Origin: an uncultured Prevotellaceae bacterium
Lineage (GTDB): Bacteria > Bacteroidota > Bacteroidia > Bacteroidales > Bacteroidaceae
Direction of reading: 5' to 3'
DNA: 37,518 bases
NCBI GenBank assembly: GCA_900314655.1
Contig: OMWC01000032.1
Coordinates: 1 to 37,518 of the forward strand
Shown: positions 6,752 to 14,506 of the stretch, one piece after another
Numbering within the stretch: position 1 is the stretch's first letter
How the letters are laid out: every line of letters starts with the position of its first letter
Notes under the pieces: model-generated
Seen by the model: only the letters and a program-made list of their open reading frames with translations
What the model was told of the DNA's origin: nothing
The model's database searches: none
Position numbers and translations under genes: made by a program

Positions 6752-7627
6752 CTATTCTTCCTGCTCGTAATAGTAAGAGTAGTCTATGCCTTTCATAAAA
6801 ATCTCACGGTCATCAATCTCATCTGTCATTGCCCCGTTAAGCAAAGCCTTAATGTATGTCGCGTCAGTGGTACTTCTCCGCATCGCTTCCAGATAGCGTT
6901 TCTTGTCTATCTGGCTCCAATCAACACACAACTTCAAGCGTTTCTTAAACATCAAGTCCAGCCAAATGCGAGTAGAACGCCCATTGCCTTCCATAAAGGG
7001 ATGCGCCACGTTCATCTCTACATACTTATTGACTATTTCATCGAAAGAAGTTTCAGGCATCTGTTCAATGAGCCTTAGATTCTGCATCAGATATTCGGCA
7101 CGACAAAACAGCGTACCGTCTTTCCAGATGGTCTTGGTGCGTATTTGCCCGGCAAAGTCATAGAGTCCGCCGAAGAGGTAGGCATGAATCTGTTGTAGGC
7201 ACTTCACTGTTCCCGGCTCCATACTGTCAAGCAAACCACTCTCTATCAGCGTGTATGCTTTCTTCTTGCTTTGCCCGTCAATGCTGTTGTCGCTATAGGT
7301 GAACCAATTGAGAAAGGCATTAGCCCGATTGTTAGGATAGCGGGTGGCCAATGTCTGCACACCCTCCGCATCCAGCGCATCGGCCTTACGTTGTTTGCCA
7401 TCAGGAGCCTCGAATTTGAAGTCGTGAGTGATACTCACGAGTTGAATGCCGTCTGTGTTTAACTTCTTTTTCAGCCAGCGCCAATAGTTACCGGCCTTTA
7501 CATAATCCTCCTCATCGTTGATGGCCCGCACAATGTCCGTAGCCGAAAACCACCACTTATTGTGCTCTTCGTCCCAAACGGCGCGTACCTCACGGTCGTT
7601 AAAAAAACGGATAGACTTTTTGCTCAT
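6752..7627 (-). CDS. Bro-N / Fic fusion, predicted AMP-transferase
   Basis: This 291-aa protein joins an N-terminal Bro-N/KilA-like DNA-binding domain to a Fic domain. The first part (about residues 5-65) reads VRAVWDEEHNKWWFSATDIV, then NYWRWLKKKL. The Fic domain (about 115-270) carries the intact catalytic loop H209-PFMEGNGRSTR-220, so transfer of AMP (or another nucleotide monophosphate) onto target proteins is expected. The upstream helical segment YAYLFGGLYDFAGQIRTKTI-like (residues 149-167) is also typical. No clear (S/T)xxxE(G/N) autoinhibitory motif was found, which suggests control by the N-terminal domain or by a partner. The gene lies between the Type IIG enzyme and the nuclease. 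Its ATG overlaps the stop of a 15-codon leader ORF (7624-7671). Confidence 0.88.
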   Translation of the reverse strand: MSKKSIRFFNDREVRAVWDEEHNKWWFSATDIVRAINDEEDYVKAGNYWRWLKKKLNTDGIQLVSITHDFKFEAPDGKQRKADALDAEGVQTLATRYPNNRANAFLNWFTYSDNSIDGQSKKKAYTLIESGLLDSMEPGTVKCLQQIHAYLFGGLYDFAGQIRTKTIWKDGTLFCRAEYLMQNLRLIEQMPETSFDEIVNKYVEMNVAHPFMEGNGRSTRIWLDLMFKKRLKLCVDWSQIDKKRYLEAMRRSTTDATYIKALLNGAMTDEIDDREIFMKGIDYSYYYEQEE

Positions 7628-7671
7628 GCCATTGCTATGTTAATAATATTACATAATACTCGTTTTGTCAT
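7624..7671 (-). CDS. 15-codon leader ORF overlapping the Fic start
   Basis: On the minus strand ATG at 7671 reads MTKRVLCNIINIAMA and ends in TGA. That TGA shares bases with the Fic start codon (ATGA). Its upstream 16 bp (7678-7693) are identical to those in front of the AlbA_2 remnant (4587-4602), and similarity continues into the codons. It may couple translation of Fic to ribosomes coming from the restriction gene, or it may be the leftover start of another duplicated gene. Confidence 0.35.
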   Translation of the reverse strand: MTKRVLCNIINIAMA

Positions 7672-7698
7672 ATCCTAGTACGTTTGTTAATCTAATAC

Positions 7699-10600
7699 TT
7701 ACGGTTCTATAAAGATAGGTGTACCTTTCGCATGGTCTGCATCCAGCTCGATAATCCTTTCTATTAGATGGTGCTCGACAAGGAAAGTCAAATCCATGTC
7801 AAGAGGCTCTAGAGAGAATGACATATAGTTCTTCCTTGGCTTCTTATTAGGATAGCCCATCTCTATCAACTCTTCTTTGTTTATTTTTTGATGGCCGACA
7901 ATCTTGTATGCACTCAGCTTGTCAGGCTTGCCGACTTCATAGAGCACCAGCAAAGATGTACTATCAAAAAGTTCTCGGTTAGCCTCCATAGAGCCTTTCG
8001 TCTTTCCCATCCTTATATTATAAAGGCGATGAGCGTCTATCCATTCACGATAATCTTTCCCTTTATAGCAGCCCACAAGAATAGTTTGGTCGTTGCCAAA
8101 GAATTCACGAATGCTCTTGTCGAAGCCTTCCCATTTGTAACGGCCAAATGGTTCAGCTGCCAGCAGAGGTATTAATTTCTCGTCCTCCGAATAAACAGCA
8201 TCTTGTTCTGGGAATTCTGGTTTCATCATCTCCGTTGACTGCATTTGTAAAACTTTACGATATGTTTCTATCTCATACTTACGTTCAGCTTCTAGTTCTA
8301 ATATGCGATTATCTTCGTATTCACGCATTTGTTTTTCAATAAAATCAAAATCTATTTTACCATCCAAAGTAATCGGTAAAAGGATTTTGTCTTTTTTCAT
8401 TTTTTCCTTAGTCCACTTATAGCTGTACCCGTAAGCTTTTCCTTTCTTAATAAACGGAGCTAAAAAATAAAGAGCAATAAGCTCGCTCATAGGAAATTTA
8501 GGATATAGGACATTCACATCATCAGAGGCCCAAAAAGGTTCTCTTTGATAAAATGCTTCACCAACTGAACCATTATAGGTAATCGTAATAGTTCCTGCTG
8601 GATGAACATGCCCAATATTGCCAATTTTTGCGGTTAAGCCATTGTTAATTGAAGTAGCACCGATGAAATTGGTTGTTCCGGGAATCATGTTGGACTTTGT
8701 CAAGCGTTTCCCCTTCTGAATGCTAAAAAGATCTCCTATCTTGAAACTTTTATATCCGCCTTGGGGGTCTCTCCTTGTCGAAAAAGGATTTTCAATATTT
8801 GGTGAAATAATTTCTCCTTCTTGTTTTATAATCTCAGATACTCGCCAAGCGAGATAGTCTTTCACTACTTTGCGAAAATCCTCTTCTGTTGGTATAGTCT
8901 CAATTTTTTTATGCTGTCCGTAAGTCCAGTCGTTGCCTTTTAAGGTTATATAGTCTTCGACATATAATCCGTGATAGTATTTGAGGTTCTCGTCATTAAC
9001 TCCTCGGCCATACCTCACTAAATTGACAATTTCTGCATATCTGCCTTGTGCATCGCCAGTATCACGCAAATTAACGCTTTGACTGGAATGACGGCGGTTC
9101 ATCCTTGAATAGCCATCATCGGAGAAATCGATGAATTTTACGACTGCCTTGCGATTGTGTGGTGTACCAACCTTAAAAACAAAGATAGCAGTTTCCACAG
9201 TTGACTTGCCTATGAATAGATCTAAAGGCATTTTAATGGAAGCTACAAGTGTATTGTTTTGTAGTATATCCTTAGTATATGGTAATCCTTTGCCGCTCCC
9301 TGCGTTTTCCTGAATAAGAATAGCAGCCATACCCTTATGTGTCATCATGCCAAGTGCACGCTTCACAAACACGAAACCCTTACCCGCTGCTGAGTATGGG
9401 GGATTGAGCAGAAAAACATCGGCAGGGAAAGGCTCGCCCTTCAACTTGCCTTGTTCGTATTTGCCTTTGAAATCTGTTAAAGAGTCGCCTTGAATAATAT
9501 TTGCAGAACCATCCTTCATCAGAATCATGTTCAATACTGCCAACAAATATATGTCGGCCAACTTTTCAATGCCTAAAAGTTGCTCTGTTTTGATATGTAG
9601 AATTTTCTCTGTCCTTTCATCAGGATTCACAATCTTAGCATTGGCATCGGCAATCATCTGGTGCATAGCTGAAATAAGAAAGCCTGCAGAACCCGTTGCG
9701 AAGTCCCACACGTATGAATCTTTGTTCACCTGACAGAGTTTAGCCATTAATTCTGTAACAAAACGGGGAGTGAGTACCACATCATTTTTGTCACCGTCAG
9801 GAACGGAAACCCAAGCATTGAGCACATTAAAAAGCCTGCCAGTAAAATCCAGATTGTGCAACTCGCCTGTAAGGAATGGGATTATGTCTGTTTTGATGTC
9901 ATTGTAAAGTGTTTTTAGTATACTCTCGCCATTTACAGGAACTTCAAGATGCGAGTTTAGGAACACCACCTTAAGAATTCCGTAAATCATATCTATCTTC
10001 TCTTCAGGCAGACTTTTATTTTTCAGATAAGATTTGATTCTACCCATAATGACAGCACCATCGTTATTATCCGCATCGGTGTTACCGAGCAATTCGTCTT
10101 CTTGTAATGGACGCACCTTGAAAGAGCCATCTTCATTTCTCACACCTAACCCTGCCATAATCAGCCCCGTTACAAGCTGAACCCGCTGATTAACCACAAT
10201 ATGCAATTCGTCCTGCATTTTTTGATTAAGGGCTTTTAACTTACACTCAATGTCATCTTCCAAATTGAACTTCTGGCGTTCTATTTCTGCTTCGGTCAGG
10301 TTAATCTCAGCAAGATGCTTAAATAACTCCTCACGAAACATTTCCAGCAGGAAAGACAAGTCACTGTAGCGTCCTATTTCTTTTGGTATGAAAAGATTCC
10401 GTCTGGAGAGAAACCATGCGCTGACTTCATAAAATATTTCGCCAGTTTCTTCCTCATATCCATTTACCCCTATGGCAAGTACTTCTTTATAGTTCGTATG
10501 GCGCACGATAGCATTAGCATAATGTACAGCTCCATTGACTGCATATTTATCAATGTTAGTATAATTCGGATCACCTTTTTTTGTTGTGTTTGCTGGTAAC

Positions 10601-10869
10601 CCTGTTTCTTCATCAAGTTTTATAAGTGCGCCTTTTGTTCCTTTAACTTCAATCATCACGGGAATATCGCCCTCACCAGTCGGAATCATGCACTTGATAT
10701 CTGGATAGTTCGGTCCTTTTCCTCCTTTCTTCGAAGGTGCCGTTTTGAGAGCCTTTTCAATCTGAGGATTAATGAAATCAGTTTTGAGATAGAGCTTAAT
10801 CCCTTTCAATTGCTCCTTAGCCCATTGTTCAACCAATTCTTCTATGCTGTGATTCTTTTTGCTTGCCAT
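7699..10869 (-). CDS. Single-chain Type IIG restriction-methylation-specificity enzyme
   Basis: This 1,056-aa protein combines all parts of a restriction-modification system. Residues 1-190 carry a PD-(D/E)XK nuclease (Y55-P-D57, then VMIEVKG with E74-x-K76). Residues about 360-600 are an N6-adenine methyltransferase with AdoMet motif I (DFATGSAGFL, from D389) and the catalytic N489-P-P-Y. Residues about 706-870 form an HsdS-like target-recognition domain (SFKIGDLFSIQKGKRL, then TITYNGSVGEAF and WASDDVNVL). It ends in a Glu/Lys-rich helix like the S-subunit spacer. A further 165 residues at the C-terminus are unassigned. Because R, M and S share one chain, the organism would cut and protect with one protein. 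Upstream are three spaced repeats and an XRE regulator, so expression is probably controlled. Confidence 0.9.
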   Translation of the reverse strand: MASKKNHSIEELVEQWAKEQLKGIKLYLKTDFINPQIEKALKTAPSKKGGKGPNYPDIKCMIPTGEGDIPVMIEVKGTKGALIKLDEETGLPANTTKKGDPNYTNIDKYAVNGAVHYANAIVRHTNYKEVLAIGVNGYEEETGEIFYEVSAWFLSRRNLFIPKEIGRYSDLSFLLEMFREELFKHLAEINLTEAEIERQKFNLEDDIECKLKALNQKMQDELHIVVNQRVQLVTGLIMAGLGVRNEDGSFKVRPLQEDELLGNTDADNNDGAVIMGRIKSYLKNKSLPEEKIDMIYGILKVVFLNSHLEVPVNGESILKTLYNDIKTDIIPFLTGELHNLDFTGRLFNVLNAWVSVPDGDKNDVVLTPRFVTELMAKLCQVNKDSYVWDFATGSAGFLISAMHQMIADANAKIVNPDERTEKILHIKTEQLLGIEKLADIYLLAVLNMILMKDGSANIIQGDSLTDFKGKYEQGKLKGEPFPADVFLLNPPYSAAGKGFVFVKRALGMMTHKGMAAILIQENAGSGKGLPYTKDILQNNTLVASIKMPLDLFIGKSTVETAIFVFKVGTPHNRKAVVKFIDFSDDGYSRMNRRHSSQSVNLRDTGDAQGRYAEIVNLVRYGRGVNDENLKYYHGLYVEDYITLKGNDWTYGQHKKIETIPTEEDFRKVVKDYLAWRVSEIIKQEGEIISPNIENPFSTRRDPQGGYKSFKIGDLFSIQKGKRLTKSNMIPGTTNFIGATSINNGLTAKIGNIGHVHPAGTITITYNGSVGEAFYQREPFWASDDVNVLYPKFPMSELIALYFLAPFIKKGKAYGYSYKWTKEKMKKDKILLPITLDGKIDFDFIEKQMREYEDNRILELEAERKYEIETYRKVLQMQSTEMMKPEFPEQDAVYSEDEKLIPLLAAEPFGRYKWEGFDKSIREFFGNDQTILVGCYKGKDYREWIDAHRLYNIRMGKTKGSMEANRELFDSTSLLVLYEVGKPDKLSAYKIVGHQKINKEELIEMGYPNKKPRKNYMSFSLEPLDMDLTFLVEHHLIERIIELDADHAKGTPIFIEP

Positions 10870-10897
10870 ATCTTTCTAAGTAAATGTTGTTTTCGAC

Positions 10898-10949
10898 TTA
10901 CCCACTAACTTTCCCGAGTTACTCACTAAGTGTATTATAGTTACCCACT
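10898..10949. promoter_or_regulatory. Three spaced TTACYCACT repeats, candidate operator
   Basis: TTAC(C/T)CACT occurs at 10898-10906, 10919-10927 and 10941-10949, with starts 21 and 22 bp apart, so about two helical turns. The first two copies are similar over 17 bp (CGACTTACCCACTAACT against CGAGTTACTCACTAAGT). They fill the gap between the XRE regulator and the Type IIG gene, where a regulator would bind. A 6-bp-stem palindrome (CTTTGC tc GCAAAG) follows near 10963-10976. Confidence 0.55.
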
Positions 10950-10980
10950 CGCTCGGCTTGCCGCTTTGCTCGCAAAGAGC

Positions 10981-11175
10981 TCAAAAAGAAGGGTGTTCTA
11001 TTTGACTTTTCTTTGTTCTTACTAATTCTGTTAGTTCCACATCAAGCAAATCTGCAATTCTTAGATATGTATCCATTGTTGGCTGGCAATCATTGATACA
11101 CCATTTGGATACCGTAGTAGGGGCACATCCCAACTGTTCTGCCAACCACTTATTGGTTCTTTGGTATCCCTCCAC
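10981..11175 (-). CDS. XRE-family helix-turn-helix regulator with displaced start
   Basis: This 64-aa protein is read from GTG at 11175. It holds a complete XRE helix-turn-helix (NKWLAEQLGCAPTTVSKWC) followed by TMDTYLRIADLLDVELTELV. It is the kind of small regulator found before restriction genes and probably controls the Type IIG enzyme just downstream. Its natural first helix (DKDINRIKVVLAEK) lies upstream in another frame (from ATG at 11249). The two halves are separated by about 42 bp (11163-11204) centred on a 9-bp-arm palindrome. So either the gene is frameshifted by a small insertion, or translation now starts at GTG. The start codon choice is the main doubt; the domain itself is clear. 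Confidence 0.7.
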   Translation of the reverse strand: MEGYQRTNKWLAEQLGCAPTTVSKWCINDCQPTMDTYLRIADLLDVELTELVRTKKSQIEHPSF

Positions 11176-11249
11176 GAGACACTTAATAGTCTCGCGGCAC
11201 CTCCCTTCTCTGCAAGCACAACTTTGATGCGATTAATGTCTTTGTCCAT
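11176..11249 (-). pseudogene. Out-of-frame first helix of the XRE regulator
   Basis: ATG at 11249 reads MDKDINRIKVVLAEK, the usual opening of this family (homologues continue directly with a (K/R)TNKWLAEQ-type phrase). Here it runs into GGAARLLSVSWRD and the wrong frame. A -7 box, TAACTTTG on the minus strand (11275-11282), lies 26 bp upstream. The original gene therefore began here, and the sequence between is an insertion with CCACGAGAC (11172-11180) facing GTCTCGCGG (11189-11197). Confidence 0.6.
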
Positions 11250-11307
11250 GATGGATATTCTGTTGTTAATGCTACAAAGTTACTCATTTTTATCCAAACA
11301 GAGCACA

Positions 11308-11520
11308 TTATGCTAAGATATTTAGCAAACAATCACATTTAAATATTATTTCCACTCTTTCTGCAAGCTTTTCCTGATATTCGTCTGTCAGTTCTGTCAC
11401 TTCTTCCTCGCTGCTGAAGTTCACGGTATAGCGGTTTGTTGCTGGGTCTAACTTGGGATTTTTACGCTGTCGCTCAACAACACGTCTCCCATTTTTGTTT
11501 CTTTGATTGTTCATACTCAT
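11308..11520 (-). CDS. Short mobilization-protein-like fragment
   Basis: This 70-aa protein begins MSMNNQRNKNGRRVVERQRK and continues NPKLDPATNRYTVNFSSEEE. The pattern N-K-x-G-R-(R/P)...DPAxxRYTVxF is the N-terminus of Bacteroidales mobilization proteins (MobA/BmgB type, ribbon-helix-helix region). Those continue for 60-100 more residues with a helical domain that is absent here. It is either a truncated remnant or a small DNA-binding protein of the same origin. Its position just below an array of inverted repeats and next to the primase-helicase gene supports a mobile-element source. The initiating Met could be residue 1 or 3. Confidence 0.45.
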   Translation of the reverse strand: MSMNNQRNKNGRRVVERQRKNPKLDPATNRYTVNFSSEEEVTELTDEYQEKLAERVEIIFKCDCLLNILA

Positions 11521-11540
11521 TTATTTAATATGTTATATAT

Positions 11541-11966
11541 ACCGTCATCCGTCATATTTGAACCATAAATTATTTTTAATCAGCAAGATAAATATATGAT
11601 GGTTTGTTATAAACCATCATAAACCATCATTTCCTTTGATGAGTGTACTCATTCAAATATTAGGATGACTATTGAACTTTCGATTATTGTTCGGAATTTG
11701 TCTAATGGGAAAAACTAACAGTACAAAAGGCTCGTACTAACAGTACGACGAGGAAAAACTGTTAGTACGAGGCTTCAGACTGTCTGCAAACTGTGATACA
11801 ATGAAGTCTTGATCAGCATGCGTGGCGGGCAATTCTATGAATAGCCAATTGCTGAATAAACCATCATTCCGTCATTATGACGGTTTATGACGGTTTGAAA
11901 CAAACCGTCATAGGTGTAAACGTCTGAAATATTGTATGTTATGGGTATATTATGACGGATGACGGT
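11541..11966. repeat. Nested inverted and direct repeats, candidate origin/control region
   Basis: No gene lies in 11521-11965. The block is bounded by a perfect 16-bp inverted repeat (11541-11556, ACCGTCATCCGTCATA, and 11951-11966). Inside on the left is ATGATGGTTT (11596-11605), 5 nt, then AAACCATCAT twice (11611-11630). On the right is AAACCATCAT (11858-11867), then ATGACGGTTT twice (11877-11896), 5 nt, and AAACCGTCAT (11902-11911). In the centre an 18-bp inverted repeat with one mismatch (11727-11744 and 11758-11775) surrounds a third related site; ACTAACAGTAC occurs at 11714 and 11736, 22 bp apart. The iteron-like layout beside a primase-helicase gene suggests a replication origin or a promoter-operator array. 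Confidence 0.75.
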
Positions 11967-14074
11967 TATTCTATCAATCGGATGTAATAAGACGCACCAC
12001 CTGTTTTGTGGCTCTTCTCATATCCCATCTGGGTGAGCACGCGGCCCAGGCGCTCGTTGATGCCTCGGGTGCGGCGGAAAGTGGGGTAGCGGCGCTCCAG
12101 GAGGTCGATGATGTCGGCGAGCGGCATCATCGGGGATTGGGGAGCCGCGGCGATACGCTGGGGCGGGAGGAATGTCTGGCGAATCATAGTCTCGAAGTCG
12201 GCCACGCGCTGATAGCGGGCGTTCTGCTGCTGGATGCGGGCATTCTCTTCGTCGTTGAACCAGTAGCGGCGGCCCTCGTTGAGCTCGGCCATCAGCTGGG
12301 CATAGAGCTGACGGTAGGGAACGTTCGGCGTGGCGTCGATGTCGTCGGCCTGGGTGCAGAGGAATCGGCGCGAGCCGGTGGGGTCGGTGAGTGGGCGGAT
12401 GTTGTTGGTGGTGGCCAGGAAGGAGGCGTAGCGGCGGCGTTGCACGATGACCTTTCCGTAGGGTGGGCGGAACTTGACGTCGTGCTTGGAGAGGATGTAC
12501 TTCAGCAGCGGATGCTTGGCCATGGAGAGGGCGTCGAACTCATCGATGTTGATCAGGGCAAAGCGCGAGAGGGCCATGCTGACGTCGTTGTCGTTCTTCA
12601 TCGACAGGCGGTCGTCGTAATAGTCGTTGAGTTCCGGCGGAAGGATGATTTCGGCGAACGACGACTTGCCTCCGCCTTGCCGTCCGATGATGAGCGGCAC
12701 GATGGCATTGCCGTGGCGACGGTCCTTGCCCAGCCAGTGGGCTACCATGGAGAGCATCCACACGTGGAAGTCGTCGGCCCAATGGGCATCCTTGGTATGC
12801 ACGCGCCGTGCGAATTCGCTGACGCGGTCTTTGCCGTCCCACCGGGGCAGGTGGTAGAGATAGTCGGCCACGGGGTCGTATTGCGGGATGAGCGTGGAGT
12901 CCACGTAGCGGCGCAGGTCTTTGTCCCATGATTCGAGTCCGGCCTTGAGGGCGCGTATCGACATGGTGTTGAAGGCTTCGGGGGTGAGGTCGCGGAAGGC
13001 GAAGGTGTAGCCGTCGCGTTCGCAGAACTGTGCCACGCCGGTCATCACGTTCTTGCGCATCAGATAGTGGCGGCTGATGAACTGCTCGGTCTTGTAGGTG
13101 AGCAGCTGGCCCTGCTTCAGGTGTTTCTTTGGTGCCGAGCCGAAAGTGGTCTCGTTGTATTGCGTGCGGAAGATTTCCTCTATGAGCGTGTGGTCAGCGT
13201 TGTAGATAGGATTGTAGCTGGTCACCTTCACGCCGTAGTCTTCGGGAATGCCCATCTGGCAGAGGCCGTGGGCCAGGCGCGTGAGCACGGCTTCCACGTA
13301 GTCGTCGTCATCTTTCATGGCGCGGCATTCTTCCTGAGCTGCCTCCAGACAGGCGTAGTAGCGGCGGCGCCAGCCCGTGCGTTCGTCGTCGAGCTGTTCG
13401 GACAGCATGTAGTCGCTCACGCTCTGCTGGTCGGCGATGGCCTGGGGCGTCAGATTGTTGTCGGCTGTGGTGCGGAACGGCTCGGCGTCGGGGTTGTAGT
13501 AGAGATCGGCATCCACCGTCATCAGGCAACTGGCAGCGAGCGTGGGCTCCTTGGCGTCCACGGTGACGGCCAGCTGTGAGCTGTAGATATAGGAGAGGCG
13601 GGCGTAGGCGGCTGCCAGCAGGCGCTCTTCGGCTCCGGTGGTGACGGTGCTGTCTGAGAGTTGCGGTGAGCGCTCGGTGTATTTGCACACGATGCCCACG
13701 CCGCGACCGTCGGGTGTTAGGAAGGTGAGGCAGGTGTAAGGCAGCTGTGCGGCCATGCGGCGCACCTCGGTGGCCAGCAGCTGGTCGCGCAGATGGTTGA
13801 TTTCGAGCAGTACCAGGCGGTTGACGTTCTTGGCGATACGCTCTCCGCGGCGGTTCTCCCATTCGGCGGCGAAGCACACCTGCGGCAGTCGGACCGTGAG
13901 CAGGTCGATGTCGCCGCGTGCATTGCGGCTGTCGTTGGCGCCCGGGTAATAGAGATTGACCACCTCAATCGCCGACAGGTATTTCTGTGAGCGTACTTCC
14001 TCTACGAATTGCTCCAGCGGAATGCGCTGGAAGTGTTCGCCTCGTTTGTCTTTTGAAATATAGGTAATATTCAT
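11966..14074 (-). CDS. BT4734/VirE-type primase-helicase
   Basis: This 702-aa protein has two parts. Residues about 1-300 resemble the BT4734-like N-terminal domain (primase-polymerase-like; LVLLEINHLRDQL and LTPDGRGVGIVCKYTE). Residues about 400-610 are a VirE/VapE-type superfamily-3-like helicase with Walker A GRQGGGKSSF (Lys about 470), Walker B LINIDEFDAL, and sensor-like FLATTNNIRPLTDPTGSRRF. Such proteins drive replication of mobile elements and mobilizable islands. The acidic centre of the primase part (usually DxD) reads LEIN here, so primase activity is uncertain. The coding sequence looks clearly richer in G and C than neighbouring genes, which suggests horizontal origin. It has its own promoter (14104-14135), and a repeat array follows its stop. 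Confidence 0.85.
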   Translation of the reverse strand: MNITYISKDKRGEHFQRIPLEQFVEEVRSQKYLSAIEVVNLYYPGANDSRNARGDIDLLTVRLPQVCFAAEWENRRGERIAKNVNRLVLLEINHLRDQLLATEVRRMAAQLPYTCLTFLTPDGRGVGIVCKYTERSPQLSDSTVTTGAEERLLAAAYARLSYIYSSQLAVTVDAKEPTLAASCLMTVDADLYYNPDAEPFRTTADNNLTPQAIADQQSVSDYMLSEQLDDERTGWRRRYYACLEAAQEECRAMKDDDDYVEAVLTRLAHGLCQMGIPEDYGVKVTSYNPIYNADHTLIEEIFRTQYNETTFGSAPKKHLKQGQLLTYKTEQFISRHYLMRKNVMTGVAQFCERDGYTFAFRDLTPEAFNTMSIRALKAGLESWDKDLRRYVDSTLIPQYDPVADYLYHLPRWDGKDRVSEFARRVHTKDAHWADDFHVWMLSMVAHWLGKDRRHGNAIVPLIIGRQGGGKSSFAEIILPPELNDYYDDRLSMKNDNDVSMALSRFALINIDEFDALSMAKHPLLKYILSKHDVKFRPPYGKVIVQRRRYASFLATTNNIRPLTDPTGSRRFLCTQADDIDATPNVPYRQLYAQLMAELNEGRRYWFNDEENARIQQQNARYQRVADFETMIRQTFLPPQRIAAAPQSPMMPLADIIDLLERRYPTFRRTRGINERLGRVLTQMGYEKSHKTGGASYYIRLIE

Positions 14075-14103
14075 GGTTTCAGTGATTGAAAGATATCGGA
14101 ATG

Positions 14104-14135
14104 CAAAAATAGCAAGAATATTCTAATTATACAAA
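14104..14135 (-). promoter_or_regulatory. Promoter of the VirE-type gene
   Basis: On the minus strand a TTTG (14132-14135) is followed after 20 bp by TATTTTTG (14104-14111). This matches the Bacteroidetes -33/-7 pattern. The start of transcription would be near 14097, 23 bp before the ATG. Confidence 0.65.
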
Positions 14136-14169
14136 TCTGCGTTGCGCTTTTTTTGTTGTATTCAGTATA

Positions 14170-14209
14170 AGAACAAGCGATGTGGCTTAGGAGCTACATC
14201 GCTTGTTCT
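14170..14209. terminator. Long perfect hairpin after the winged-helix gene
   Basis: AGAACAAGCGATGT (14170-14183) pairs perfectly with 14196-14209, and GGCT/AGCT extends the stem inside with one G-T pair. It begins directly at the stop codon of the minus-strand regulator, so it probably ends that transcript. The sequence after it is not strongly T-rich on either strand. Confidence 0.6.
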
Positions 14210-14503
14210 TTAATGTTTAGCAGTTTCCAAATAACTCTTCAGCGCCTCCACATATTCCTCAAAGGCTTTCAGGCCTGCGGGCGTGATGCGGCAGAGCGTG
14301 CAGGGCTTCTTGCCCTTGAAGGTCTTTTCCACCTCGATGTAGCCTGCCGCCGAGAGCTTGTCTATCTGCACACTCAGGTTGCCCGCCGTAGCTCCCGTCT
14401 GCTCCTTGATGTATGGGAACTCGGCTTCCTCGGCACTGATGAGCAGCGACATCACGGCCAGTCGCAACTCCGAGTGCAATAGGGGATCTAATGGCTTGAA
14501 CAT
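14210..14503 (-). CDS. Winged-helix DNA-binding regulator
   Basis: This 97-aa protein is a single winged helix of the HTH_27 type. It begins LHSELRLAVMSLLISAEEAE and continues FPYIKEQTGATAGNLSVQID for the recognition helices. Then comes KLSAAGYIEVEKTFKGKKPC and a wing ending CRITPAGLKAFEEYVEALKS. The ATG is 3 bp after the membrane gene's stop, so the two are co-transcribed and the regulator probably controls its own operon. This resembles two-gene units in which a small winged-helix protein is made together with a membrane protein of unknown role. Cys94-type residues near the wing (KKPCTLCRI) might sense redox state or metal, which is speculative. Confidence 0.85.
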   Translation of the reverse strand: MFKPLDPLLHSELRLAVMSLLISAEEAEFPYIKEQTGATAGNLSVQIDKLSAAGYIEVEKTFKGKKPCTLCRITPAGLKAFEEYVEALKSYLETAKH

Positions 14504-14506
14504 GGG

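Noticed and set aside
11541..11966. CRISPR array
   Set aside because: Repeats are 10-18 bp, inverted as well as direct, and irregularly spaced; there are no uniform spacers and no cas genes.
12008..12931. 307-codon plus-strand frame opposite the VirE-type gene
   Set aside because: It arises from the high G+C content of the gene; the protein is low-complexity Val/Gly/Glu-rich.
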